Shown here one piece after another: positions 43,626-52,148 of a stretch of 64,000 nucleotides of DNA (positions are counted from its first letter, which is position 1; the number at the start of each line of letters is the position of its first letter). The notes beneath the pieces were generated by a model. The model worked only from the letters and a program-made list of their open reading frames with translations, had not been told where the DNA came from and made no database searches. Position numbers and translations under genes: made by a program. This stretch comes from JAJDIA01 sp031555735. GTDB taxonomy: Bacteria > Bacteroidota > Bacteroidia > Bacteroidales > Tannerellaceae. The stretch covers positions 1 to 64,000 of the forward strand of contig JAVBUE010000003.1 in NCBI GenBank assembly GCA_031555735.1. Reading direction: 5' to 3'.

Positions 43626-43814
43626 GTGGAAGCAGTTTTCCCCAAATATCGTGTGCAATCTCAGGGCAAATTGTGTGTTATTATGCTGCGCAGGGATGAT
43701 TCGCCTAAATTTCAGGTACTGCCACAAAGGTGGATTGTCGAAAGAACGTTTGCCTGGTTTAAAGCTACAGAAGGCTCAGTAAAGACTTTGAGTCCCATAG
43801 TGAAGCCTAAATAA
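43626..43814 (+). pseudogene. IS5-type transposase C-terminal remnant
   Basis: The translated line RRDDSPKFQVLPQRWIVERT followed by FAWF is the conserved C-terminal catalytic region (with the DDE glutamate) of IS5-group transposases. Upstream residues overlap the repeat element and downstream residues diverge at once, so only about 30 codons (around 43680-43770) are real. The rest of the transposase is absent. Confidence 0.75.
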
Positions 43815-43848
43815 ACGGCCTTGACCTGCGAATATGCCCGCAAAGCGT

Positions 43849-43856
43849 TATATTTG
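43849..43856 (+). promoter_or_regulatory. -7 promoter box for the patatin-barrel gene
   Basis: TATATTTG matches TAnnTTTG, 17 bases before ATG 43873. Confidence 0.55.
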
Positions 43857-43872
43857 CGGAAAGAAGTAAGGC

Positions 43873-46092
43873 ATGAAGAGGTTGATTTGCTTTGGGCTGG
43901 CTATGCTGGTTGCCTTCCAGGCATTCCCCCGCGAACGGAAAACCGTCGGCCTGGTGCTGGGCGGCGGCGGGGCGAAAGGCATGGCGCATATCGGTGTGAT
44001 CAAGGTGCTGGAAGAAGCCGGTATCCCCATCGACTATATCGCAGGTACCAGCATGGGCGCTATCGTAGGCGGGTTGTATGCCATCGGCTATACGGCGTCG
44101 GAGATTGACAGCCTGGTGGGTATCCAGGACTGGACCGCCCTGCTGAGCGACCGGGTGAAACGTACCAGCCAGTCGTTTCCCGAAAAAGAAAATTCCGAAC
44201 GCTACATCCTCTCCATGCCTTTTGGCGTGGAGAAGAAAGACCGCCTGCCCGACGGTGTGATCCGCGGCCTGAATCTGCAAAACCTGTTTGCCAACCTCAC
44301 GATCGGGTATCATGACTCGGTTGATTTCCAGTCGTTCCCCATCCCCTTTGCCTGCGTGGCGGTGGACGTGGTGGCGGGGCGGGAGAACGTGTTCCGTCAT
44401 GGCAGCCTCCCTGTGGCCATGCGCGCCAGCATGGCGATACCGGCGGTATTCACCCCCGTACGCCTCGACAGTATGGTATTGCTCGACGGCGGGCTGATGA
44501 ATAACTATCCCGCCGATGTGGCGCACGCTATGGGCGCCGATATCCTGATCGGCGTGGACTTGGGGACGAGCGACCTGAAAGAGATCGGCAAACTGAATTC
44601 GACCAGCGATTTGATCGGGCAGATCGTCGCCCTGCTCGGCCACAATAAATACAGCGCCAATAAAGACACGACCGACCTGCTGATCCGCCCGAACGTATCT
44701 CCCTACAACGCCGCCAGTTTCTCCGCAGCGGCCATCGATACGCTGATCCGGCGGGGTGAACTGGCTGCCCGCCAACAGTGGGACGCGCTCATGGCGCTGA
44801 AGGAACAGATCGGTTTGGAGGGCGACGAACGGGTTACACCCTCGCCTGCCATCCATCCCCTCCGGATGGATGAGGCGTTCTTTATCCGCCGCGTGATCTT
44901 CGAGGGTGCCGATCCGCGGGATGAACACTGGCTGCGCGGCATCACCGGCCTGCGCGACAGCAGCATGGTGACTGCCACGGAGTTGCAGAATGCCATGTCG
45001 ATCGTGATCGGTACCGACGCTTACGCCCGGGTGAATTATAAGCTGACGGGCGAGAAACAGCAAGACCTGGTGCTGGGTATGCAGGAGAAACCGATCAGCT
45101 CACTCAATGCCGGCCTGCGTTTCGACTCCGAAGAGCTGGTGGCGGTGCAGCTCAACGGTACGCTGAACTACCGCAACCGGTACCGCTCGAAGCTGGCGTT
45201 CACCGGACGTATCGGGCAACGTACGTCGGCGCGCCTCGACTATTCCATCGGACCGAACCTGCTCCGCAACATGGGGCTTTCGTATATGTTCACCTATCAC
45301 GACCTCGATGTATATAACTATGGAAAGAAGTGGGTGAACACCACCTACCGGCGCCACCTGGTGGAGCTTGCCTATTCGGATATGAACTGGCTCAGTTTCC
45401 GGCTGAAAGTGGGGGCGCGGTTTGAGCATTACGACTATAACGATTTCCTCTATGCCGAAGGAATGCCCGTGGATCCCGGCGGCCTTCCGTTCGATCACGT
45501 GCGGAGCCAGCATTATTTCAACTACTTCGCCGAGGCGCAGTTTGAAACGATCGACCGGCGTTACTTCCCCCGGAGAGGGGTGTCGCTGCGGGCGAACTAC
45601 ACGGTATATACAGACAATTTTGTGTCGTACGACGGACATTCGCCCTTCTCCGCACTGGGGTTGGACGTGATGGCGGTGGTGCCGCTCAATGCCGGACTCA
45701 GCCTGCTGCCTTCGCTGTGCGGGCGGGTGATCACCGGACACAGCTTGGCGTATCCTTATATGAATGTGTTGGGGGGGGAATCACCGGGCAAATACCTGCC
45801 GCAACAGATCCCCTTTGCCGGGATCAACCACATGGAACCGGCCGACAAAGCCGTGGCGGTGGCGGGTCTGCACCTGCGGCAACGGATCGCTGGTAAGCAT
45901 TACGTGTCGCTGGTGGGGAATTACGGGATGCACGACGACGATTTCTTTTCGCTGCCTCACGGCAGGCACTTGTGGGGAGGCAGCCTGGGGTATGCGTTCG
46001 ATAGCGTGGCGGGGCCATTGGATGTGAACCTTGGCCTGTCTAACAGGGTAAGCTCGGTACAATTCTACCTCAACCTGGGATTCAGTTTCTGA
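43873..46092 (+). CDS. Patatin-like phospholipase fused to an outer-membrane barrel
   Basis: A 739-residue type V secretion-like protein, similar in plan to Pseudomonas PlpD. Signal peptide (1-20). Patatin domain 23-310 with oxyanion loop LGGGGAKGMAH, nucleophile S60 in GTSMG and partner D205 in DGG. One POTRA-like segment (about 335-400) follows, then a 16-stranded Omp85/BamA-type barrel to the C-terminal phenylalanine (YLNLGFSF). The lipase would sit in the periplasm or be passed outward. Substrate and surface exposure are inference. It lies directly after the repeat element and IS remnant and has its own promoter. Confidence 0.9.
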   Translation: MKRLICFGLAMLVAFQAFPRERKTVGLVLGGGGAKGMAHIGVIKVLEEAGIPIDYIAGTSMGAIVGGLYAIGYTASEIDSLVGIQDWTALLSDRVKRTSQSFPEKENSERYILSMPFGVEKKDRLPDGVIRGLNLQNLFANLTIGYHDSVDFQSFPIPFACVAVDVVAGRENVFRHGSLPVAMRASMAIPAVFTPVRLDSMVLLDGGLMNNYPADVAHAMGADILIGVDLGTSDLKEIGKLNSTSDLIGQIVALLGHNKYSANKDTTDLLIRPNVSPYNAASFSAAAIDTLIRRGELAARQQWDALMALKEQIGLEGDERVTPSPAIHPLRMDEAFFIRRVIFEGADPRDEHWLRGITGLRDSSMVTATELQNAMSIVIGTDAYARVNYKLTGEKQQDLVLGMQEKPISSLNAGLRFDSEELVAVQLNGTLNYRNRYRSKLAFTGRIGQRTSARLDYSIGPNLLRNMGLSYMFTYHDLDVYNYGKKWVNTTYRRHLVELAYSDMNWLSFRLKVGARFEHYDYNDFLYAEGMPVDPGGLPFDHVRSQHYFNYFAEAQFETIDRRYFPRRGVSLRANYTVYTDNFVSYDGHSPFSALGLDVMAVVPLNAGLSLLPSLCGRVITGHSLAYPYMNVLGGESPGKYLPQQIPFAGINHMEPADKAVAVAGLHLRQRIAGKHYVSLVGNYGMHDDDFFSLPHGRHLWGGSLGYAFDSVAGPLDVNLGLSNRVSSVQFYLNLGFSF

Positions 46093-46100
46093 AAATTACC

Positions 46101-46108
46101 TACTTTTG
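46101..46108 (+). promoter_or_regulatory. -7 promoter box for the DUF2461 gene
   Basis: TACTTTTG matches TAnnTTTG, 30 bases before ATG 46138. Confidence 0.6.
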
Positions 46109-46137
46109 CCCATTATCCATCTAAATCTCTATCCGTT

Positions 46138-46809
46138 ATGCATACTGATATCCTTCCTTTTCTTCGGGAACTGACTGAGAATAACGACCGGGTGTGGTTT
46201 CAGGATCACAAAGAACGGTTTGACGCCTTGCGCCACTCCTTTGCCGGTACCGTACAGGAACTGATCAACCGTATCTCCCGCTTTGATCCTGATGTGGCGG
46301 GGCTGGAAGCGAAGGATTGCGTGTTCCGGATTTACCGGGATATCCGTTTCTCGCCCAACAAACTGCCGTATAAGAATTACTTCTCCGCCTACATCGCCAA
46401 GGGGGGACGGAAAAGCCTCTACGGGGGATATTATTTCCATGTGGAGCCGGGTAACATCCTCCTTTCGGGCGGTATCTGGATGCCCGAACCGAAACTGCTG
46501 AAGATGCTCCGGCAGGATATATACGACCAGATCGATGAGTTTACCGCTATCCTGGAGAATCCCGCCTTCAAGCAGGTCTTCCCCGCCCTGGAAGGCGAAG
46601 CCCTGACGCGTATGCCTGCCGGATTCCCTGCCGACTCGCCGTATGGGGATATCCTACGGCACAAGGATTTCTGCGTGATGTCCACGCAACCCGACTGTTT
46701 CCTCTCCGGGGCTGACTGGCTGGATCGTGCCGCGGAGACTTTCCGGCTACTCCTTCCTTTCAACCGCTTCCTGAACTATACGGTGGAAGAATACCTCGGG
46801 TTGGTATAA
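46138..46809 (+). CDS. DUF2461 family protein
   Basis: A 223-residue cytoplasmic protein of unknown function (TIGR02453/DUF2461). Family landmarks are FLRELTENNDRVWFQDHKERF, FRIYRDIRFSPNKLPYK, and GGYYFHVEPGNILLSGGIWMPEP. It has its own promoter and a strong terminator that begins within its stop codon. No functional inference is possible from its neighbours. Confidence 0.9.
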   Translation: MHTDILPFLRELTENNDRVWFQDHKERFDALRHSFAGTVQELINRISRFDPDVAGLEAKDCVFRIYRDIRFSPNKLPYKNYFSAYIAKGGRKSLYGGYYFHVEPGNILLSGGIWMPEPKLLKMLRQDIYDQIDEFTAILENPAFKQVFPALEGEALTRMPAGFPADSPYGDILRHKDFCVMSTQPDCFLSGADWLDRAAETFRLLLPFNRFLNYTVEEYLGLV

Positions 46810-46854
46810 CAAAGGAATGGCGCAAGTCTCACGGACCTGCGCCATTCCTTTGTT
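46808..46854. terminator. Bidirectional intrinsic terminator
   Basis: A perfect 17-bp stem (46808-46824 with 46838-46854) with a 13-base loop lies between the convergent DUF2461 and trpB genes. Its ends AACAAAGG/CCTTTGTT give short U-tracts in both directions. Confidence 0.9.
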
Positions 46855-46876
46855 GAGCCGTACCCGTGGATCCGGA

Positions 46877-48244
46877 TCAGGCGGTGATGATCGGCTCCAG
46901 TCCGGAGAGGTTCTTCTCGATGTCTTCGTCGGACAGGGAATAGTTGGTGAGGTCGCCCGACAGGTACTGGTCGTATGCCGCCATATCGATCAGTCCGTGT
47001 CCGGAGAGATTGAACAATATCGTGCGCGCCTTGCCTTCTTCTTTGGCCAGTTGCGCTTCGCGGATGGCGGCGGCGATGGCATGGGCGGATTCCGGGGCGG
47101 GGATGATGCCTTCGGCAGCGGCGAAGAGGGTGGCGGCTTCGAAGGTATCGAGCTGTTTGATGTCAACAGCTTCCATCAGCCCGTCTTTCATCAGTTGGCT
47201 GACGATCGAGCCGGCGCCATGGTAGCGCAATCCGCCGGCATGGATATGTGCGGGCGAGAAGTTATGGCCGAGGGTGAACATCGGGATCAGGGGGGTATAA
47301 CCGGCTTCGTCGCCAAAGTCGTATTGGAACTTACCGCGTGTGAGCTTCGGGCAGGAGGCCGGTTCGGCCGCTACGATGCGTACGTCTTTGCCTTCCGTCA
47401 GCTTATGGCGGAGGAAGGGGAAGGTGAGGCCGGAGAAGTTGGATCCGCCGCCGAAGCAGCCGATCACCACGTCGGGGTATTCGCCCGCCATCTCCATCTG
47501 CCGTTCGGCTTCCAGCCCGATCACGGTCTGGTGGAGCATCACGTGGTTCAGCACGCTGCCGAGGGTATATTTGCAGTTGGGCGTCTGCATCGCCAACTCT
47601 ACGGCTTCGGAGATGGCTGTGCCGAGGCTGCCCTGGTAGTTGGGATGGGCGGTCAGTATCTTGCGGCCGGCCTTCGTGCTCATGCTGGGCGAAGCGATCA
47701 CCTGCGCGCCGAATGTCTGCATGATCGAACGGCGGTAGGGTTTCTGGTGGTAACTTACCTTGACCATATATACAGCCAATTCCAGACCGAACGCTTTGGC
47801 AGCGTAGGAGAGGGCGGCACCCCACTGGCCGGCGCCCGTTTCGGTGGTGATATTGGTCACGCCTTCCTGCTTGCAGAAATATGCCTGCGCAATGGCCGAA
47901 TTGAGTTTATGCGATCCGATGGGGCTGACGCTCTCATTCTTGAAATAGATATGTGCCGGTGTATCGAGCGCCTTTTCCAATCCGTAGGCGCGTACCAACG
48001 GGGTGGGGCGGTAGTTCTTATACAGTTCGCGCACTGCGTCGGGGATAGCGATCCAGGTGTCGGTCTCGTTCATCTCCTGGTGGGCGAGCTCTTTGGCAAA
48101 CAGCGGATAGAGGTCTTCCGCATGCAACGGCTCCCGGGTTAAGGGGTTGAGCGGGGGAAGGGGTTTGTTCTTCATGTCCGCTACAATATTATACCAGGCC
48201 GTCGGTATGTCTTTTTCTTCCAATAAAAACTTTTTTGTACTCAT
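46877..48244 (-). CDS. trpB: Tryptophan synthase beta chain, TrpB2 type
   Basis: A 455-residue PLP enzyme that condenses indole with L-serine to give L-tryptophan. The PLP lysine is K113 in SPIGSHKLNSA, the catalytic glutamate region is TETGAGQWG, and GCFGGGSNFSG binds the PLP phosphate. The long N-terminus and IAIPDAVRELYKNYRPTPL mark the TrpB2 branch, not the TrpB1 subunit that pairs with TrpA. There is no trpA or other trp gene nearby, so it may salvage indole or act as a stand-alone serine deaminase-like enzyme. Confidence 0.92.
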   Translation of the reverse strand: MSTKKFLLEEKDIPTAWYNIVADMKNKPLPPLNPLTREPLHAEDLYPLFAKELAHQEMNETDTWIAIPDAVRELYKNYRPTPLVRAYGLEKALDTPAHIYFKNESVSPIGSHKLNSAIAQAYFCKQEGVTNITTETGAGQWGAALSYAAKAFGLELAVYMVKVSYHQKPYRRSIMQTFGAQVIASPSMSTKAGRKILTAHPNYQGSLGTAISEAVELAMQTPNCKYTLGSVLNHVMLHQTVIGLEAERQMEMAGEYPDVVIGCFGGGSNFSGLTFPFLRHKLTEGKDVRIVAAEPASCPKLTRGKFQYDFGDEAGYTPLIPMFTLGHNFSPAHIHAGGLRYHGAGSIVSQLMKDGLMEAVDIKQLDTFEAATLFAAAEGIIPAPESAHAIAAAIREAQLAKEEGKARTILFNLSGHGLIDMAAYDQYLSGDLTNYSLSDEDIEKNLSGLEPIITA

Positions 48245-48354
48245 ATCGGGGTTGATAATTTACATGTTAACACTATTTTGATGAAAAGTCTTACAACTTG
48301 GCGGCAAAGGAACAAATAATATTTCGCTTTTCAAATGCGGAATGTAAAAATGTG

Positions 48355-48362
48355 TAACTTTG
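48355..48362 (+). promoter_or_regulatory. -7 promoter box for the 48407 porin gene
   Basis: TAACTTTG matches TAnnTTTG. It lies inside the longest open frame from 48335, so the later ATG 48407 is chosen. Confidence 0.6.
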
Positions 48363-48406
48363 CCGCCTCATTGATAATCAGTTTTAACATACTTCCAATT
48401 ACTCGA

Positions 48407-49642
48407 ATGATGCGACGGATCCTGTTCTTCACCGTTTGTTGCTGCCTGCTGGTTCCGGCGATGGCGCAAAAGAAAGACTTTGCTTACAATTTTTACGGAT
48501 TTGTCCGGGGCGACCTGTTTTACAACAGCCGCCAGAATGTGGCGCCCGTGGATGGTAACTTTTATCTGTATCCCCTGGATATCGTGCGGGATGCCGATGG
48601 GAACGATCTGAACGCCTCGCCCAACGGCAGCTTTTATTCCTTTACCAGCCGCCTGGGATTGGATATCAAGGGACCGGCGGTGGGTACCGCCCGTACGTCG
48701 GCGAAACTGGAGACCGACTTCGGCGGGTTCTCTGCCAGTACCACCATGTTGCGCATCCGGCAGGCGTATGTGGCGCTCGACTGGGAGAAAAGCCAACTGC
48801 TGGTCGGGCAAACCTGGCATCCGCTCACGGGCGATGTGATGCCGGATATGCTGAACCTCTCCACCGGCGCGCCTTTCAACGCGTTCAACCGCAGCCCGAT
48901 GCTGCGGTACCGGCAGCAGATAGGCAAGGTACGGCTTACCGCCGCCACGATATGGCAGTTGCAATATACGTCCACAGGACCTGTCGGCCCGTCGGAAGAA
49001 TACATCAAAAACAGTTGTGTGCCCGAATTATTCCTGGGCGGCGACCTGAACACGGGCAGCACGATCGTGGGGGCGGGTGCTTATCTGATCTCGCTGGTGC
49101 CGCGTACGGCTGCTCCCGGGGCGGAGGGGATTTACAAGGTCTCCGAACGGATCACCACCCTGTCGTACGAAGCCCACTTCAAACATACCGGCAGGAATTA
49201 TATGGTAGCGGCCAAGACGACGCTCCATTCCATGACCGACCAGACGGCGATGCTGGGTGGATACGGTGTGAGCCGGATCATCGATCAACGGACGGGCGAA
49301 CATGCTTATACCGCTTTCCGCCACTCTTCCTCATGGGTGAACGCCACCTACGGCACGAAGTGGAGAGCCGGTATCTTCGGCGGATTCACCAAGAACCTCG
49401 GGACGGGTGATGCGCTGTACAGTACCGCTTCTACGTTTCTGTTCGGCAAATCGTTGAACCTCGACAGGGTATATGAGGTGAATCCCAGCTTCTCATATAA
49501 CCTGCCTCACTGGAAACTGGGTGCGGAATACTGCCTGGCGACGGCCTACTATGGCACGAACAATACCTATGACGGGAAAGTGAGCGATACCCATGCCGTC
49601 ACCAACCACCGTATCCTGGGTTTGTTGGTCTATTTCTTCTGA
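48407..49642 (+). CDS. Outer-membrane porin-like barrel protein
   Basis: A 411-residue exported protein. Signal peptide MMRRILFFTVCCCLLVPAMA. Alternating aromatic strands (FAYNFYGFVRGDLFYNSRQ, RLGLDIKGP, MLRIRQAYVALDW, LLVGQTWHPLTGD) and the C-terminal LLVYFF indicate a 16-18-stranded barrel of the DcaP/porin-like class. The transported substrate is unknown. The following SDR gene starts 4 bases after its stop. Confidence 0.78.
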   Translation: MMRRILFFTVCCCLLVPAMAQKKDFAYNFYGFVRGDLFYNSRQNVAPVDGNFYLYPLDIVRDADGNDLNASPNGSFYSFTSRLGLDIKGPAVGTARTSAKLETDFGGFSASTTMLRIRQAYVALDWEKSQLLVGQTWHPLTGDVMPDMLNLSTGAPFNAFNRSPMLRYRQQIGKVRLTAATIWQLQYTSTGPVGPSEEYIKNSCVPELFLGGDLNTGSTIVGAGAYLISLVPRTAAPGAEGIYKVSERITTLSYEAHFKHTGRNYMVAAKTTLHSMTDQTAMLGGYGVSRIIDQRTGEHAYTAFRHSSSWVNATYGTKWRAGIFGGFTKNLGTGDALYSTASTFLFGKSLNLDRVYEVNPSFSYNLPHWKLGAEYCLATAYYGTNNTYDGKVSDTHAVTNHRILGLLVYFF

Positions 49643-49646
49643 TGCG

Positions 49647-50540
49647 ATGGAAAGGATCCTTGTTGTCGGAGCCAACGGCTTCACCGGTCGCCGGTTGTTG
49701 CACACCCTCTCGCAGAAGGAAGCGTATGATGTAACCGGCCTCTCCCTCCATGCCGACCGCTGGCCGGGTAGTGGGTATAGGTTTGTGGAAGGGGATCTGA
49801 CGGATCATACCGCCATCTGCCGCCTGTTGGACGTGGTTCGTCCGGATGCGATCGTGAATACCTCCGCCCTCTCCGTCCCCGATTACTGCCAGACCCACCG
49901 GGAGGAGGCGTATGCCGTGAATGTGGACGCCGTGGAAAACCTCGCCCGTTGGTGCGAAAGGAACCAGAGCCACCTCCTACATCTATCCACCGATTTTGTG
50001 TTTGAAGGGATCCGCCGCCAGCTTTATACGGAAGAGGACACGCCTGTGCCGGTCAACTATTACGGCGAAACAAAGCTGCTGGGTGAACTGGCTGTTGCCG
50101 CCACCTGCCGCCATCATGCCATCGCCCGCGTAGTGGTGGTGTATGGGAAGGCGCTGCCCGGACAACATGGGAATATCATCCAGCTCGTCCGCACGCGGTT
50201 GGCCAACAACGAACCCATCCGCGTGGTGTCCGACCAGTGGCGCACTCCTACCTGGGTGGAAGATATCGCGACGGGGTTGGAGCAGCTTATCCGCTTCTCC
50301 GGTACCGGCACATACCATCTGTGTGGCGACGAGTGCTTGTCGATCGCCGATATCGCTTACCGCGTAGCCGCTTTCTTCCGCCTCGACTCCTCCCTCATCT
50401 GCCCGGTCACGACGGAAGAGATGAACGAAGCCACGCCCCGTCCCCGCTTCAGCGGCTTGTCGAATGCCAAAGCCCGCCGCGACTTCGGCTTCCGTCCGCA
50501 TACCCTGGAAGAGGGCATGAAGGAATTGATCGACCTGTAA
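49647..50540 (+). CDS. NAD-dependent epimerase/reductase, RfbD-like SDR
   Basis: A 297-residue extended SDR similar to dTDP-4-dehydrorhamnose reductase. ILVVGANGFTGRRLL is the dinucleotide motif, STDFVFEG the conserved strand, and NYYGETKLLGE holds the catalytic Tyr and Lys. A rhamnose-type or other sugar nucleotide substrate is possible, but no rml genes are adjacent. ATG 49647 (MERILV) is preferred; the frame is open further back into the porin gene. It is probably co-transcribed with the porin. Confidence 0.82.
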   Translation: MERILVVGANGFTGRRLLHTLSQKEAYDVTGLSLHADRWPGSGYRFVEGDLTDHTAICRLLDVVRPDAIVNTSALSVPDYCQTHREEAYAVNVDAVENLARWCERNQSHLLHLSTDFVFEGIRRQLYTEEDTPVPVNYYGETKLLGELAVAATCRHHAIARVVVVYGKALPGQHGNIIQLVRTRLANNEPIRVVSDQWRTPTWVEDIATGLEQLIRFSGTGTYHLCGDECLSIADIAYRVAAFFRLDSSLICPVTTEEMNEATPRPRFSGLSNAKARRDFGFRPHTLEEGMKELIDL

Positions 50541-50564
50541 CGGCTGTTTTGCCGATATTCTCCC

Positions 50565-50572
50565 TATCTTTG
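50565..50572 (+). promoter_or_regulatory. -7 promoter box for the TIM-barrel gene
   Basis: TATCTTTG matches TAnnTTTG, 29 bases before ATG 50601. Confidence 0.6.
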
Positions 50573-50600
50573 TGGAAAATACCATTAAAAAACATTCCTG

Positions 50601-51485
50601 ATGAAAACGATCTCAAGACGAACGGCGATCAAGACCGTTCTGGCAGGTAGTGCTGCCGCCGCCGTATCGGGTGTCGCTTCGGCGATGCCGGAAGTAACCC
50701 GTGTCAACGCCTCACCGGCTCCGCTGAAAGGGAATATCCGCCATTCGGTGAGCAAGTGGTGCTTTGGCGATATCGAACTGAACGAATTTTGTGAACTATG
50801 CAAGCGGATCGGCATCGAATCGGTCGAGTTGCTCGGCCCGAACGACTGGCCCACGGTGAAGAAACATGGGCTGACCGTCGCCATGGCGGAAGGCGCCGGT
50901 CTGGGTATCGACCGCGGGTTCAACGATCCGAAGCTGCACGACGAACTGGTGGCGAGCTACGAGAAAGTGATCCCGATGGTAGCCGAAGCCGGACTGAAGA
51001 ACCTGATCTGTTTCTCCGGCCGCCGCAACGGGGTGACCGATCTCCAGGGTTGGCAGAACTGCGAAAAGGGATTGAAGCGCATCACCCCGATCGCCGAGAA
51101 ATATAATGTAGTACTTACTATGGAACTGCTCAACAGCGTAGGCCACCGTGATTACCTCTGCGACCATACGGTATGGGGAGCGGAACTCTGCCGCCGCGTC
51201 GGTTCGCCCAACTTCAAGCTGCTGTATGATATCTACCACATGCAGATCATGGAGGGGAATATCATCGAGAATATCCAGAAGTACCACGACTATTTCTCCC
51301 ACATCCATACCGGCGGCAACCCCGGACGCGCCGAGATCGACGAAACGCAGGAGCTGTATTATCCGGCCATCATGCGCGCCCTGGTCGCCACCGGTTACAA
51401 AGGTTTCGTTGGCCAGGAATTTGTGCCGAAAGAAAAAGATAAAGCCGCCTCCCTTGAGAAGTGCATCCGCATCTGCGATGTGTAA
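50601..51485 (+). CDS. Tat-exported sugar isomerase/epimerase-type TIM barrel (hydroxypyruvate isomerase-like)
   Basis: A 294-residue xylose-isomerase-like TIM barrel. The N-terminus has the twin arginine SRRTAIKTVLAG and an Ala-rich stretch ending in ASA, so it is probably exported folded by the Tat system. Metal and catalytic residues fit the AP_endonuc_2 family: glutamate in LTMELLNS, aspartate and histidine in LLYDIYHMQ, histidine in HIHTGGNPGR, and glutamate in FVGQEFVP. Hydroxypyruvate isomerase is the closest named type; the actual substrate is unknown. Confidence 0.85.
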   Translation: MKTISRRTAIKTVLAGSAAAAVSGVASAMPEVTRVNASPAPLKGNIRHSVSKWCFGDIELNEFCELCKRIGIESVELLGPNDWPTVKKHGLTVAMAEGAGLGIDRGFNDPKLHDELVASYEKVIPMVAEAGLKNLICFSGRRNGVTDLQGWQNCEKGLKRITPIAEKYNVVLTMELLNSVGHRDYLCDHTVWGAELCRRVGSPNFKLLYDIYHMQIMEGNIIENIQKYHDYFSHIHTGGNPGRAEIDETQELYYPAIMRALVATGYKGFVGQEFVPKEKDKAASLEKCIRICDV

Positions 51486-51521
51486 AGGAGGTGAGGGCAG
51501 AGCTGCCGGCCGGGGAGGAAC

Positions 51522-52148
51522 TTAGCCGGTGACCGAGTCGCGGATCACCAGCAGTCCTTCAGGACCCATATTGAACAACAGATCGACGATGCTCAGGTTG
51601 GGCAGGAAACCATACCGGTTCTGGAACACCTGATAATACGGGCGGGGATGAAACATTTCATCCCCGCCTTCGTGTTTGGGGCGGATGGTTTCGCGGAAGT
51701 CGTTGGGAACCGTCGTTTCCCAGGTATCGGTGCGACGTACCACGGGTTGGATGTCGAGCAGGTGGCAGATCAGCGCGCGCAACGCTTCGTTGTAATCCAG
51801 GAGGAAGGTGTATTTCTGTTCGTAGAAAGGGGCGAAATCGTCTGCATAATACTGGAAGAAAGGGCTCATGTGGTAGGCCGATACCAACGCGTTCCAGTGG
51901 AGGTGCCGCCAGTTGCCGTGATCGGAGATGCGGATCTCTTTGGTGAGGCACTTCAGCGTATCGGGCTTGACGATGGGTACCGAGAGCGACAGCGGCCCGT
52001 TGGCGCTGGCAATCGTACACCGGTTGCGATACGTCTGTTTGAGGTAGTTCTCGCAGGTCTCCATCCGCACTTCGGGATAGCGGAAGAGTTTGCAATAGTA
52101 TTGCACCGGCGCCAGGTAGGCGGTGGACAGATACACCGTGTCTTGCAT
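51522..52148 (-). CDS. WbqC-like family protein
   Basis: A 208-residue WbqC-family protein. Family landmarks are YLSTAYLAPVQYYCKLFRY, NYLKQTYRNRCTIASANG and WNALVSAYHMSPFFQYY. In some bacteria WbqC genes lie in O-antigen clusters, but the function is unproven. Its start overlaps the stop of the short signal peptidase gene by one base; this dapB-lepB-lepB2-wbqC order is, to my knowledge, conserved in Bacteroidales. Confidence 0.86.
   Translation of the reverse strand: MQDTVYLSTAYLAPVQYYCKLFRYPEVRMETCENYLKQTYRNRCTIASANGPLSLSVPIVKPDTLKCLTKEIRISDHGNWRHLHWNALVSAYHMSPFFQYYADDFAPFYEQKYTFLLDYNEALRALICHLLDIQPVVRRTDTWETTVPNDFRETIRPKHEGGDEMFHPRPYYQVFQNRYGFLPNLSIVDLLFNMGPEGLLVIRDSVTG

Larger units (their letters stand above)
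42949..43656. repeat. Large near-palindromic intergenic element (~700 bp), locus C
   Basis: The left arm (about 42949-43195) and right arm (about 43400-43656) are inverted copies matching by eye at about nine of ten positions. They include CTGCTTCCACCTTCCACTAA near both outer ends, a 20-bp palindrome centred on TTCGAA, and CATCTGCATGTAGATGTTGT near the inner ends (rough positions). The right arm has one extra 22-bp unit. The centre holds a separate 4 x 22 tandem array. The left arm contains three 11-bp copies of (T/C)TCC(T/C)TCCACT (43044-43076). No coding function is seen. It lies between hypE and a transposase fragment. Confidence 0.85.

Noticed and set aside
42931..43872. Small protein genes in the hypE-patatin gap
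   Set aside because: All frames of 60-105 residues run through the inverted arms or 22-bp units on both strands, with similar peptides from each arm; only the IS remnant is supported.
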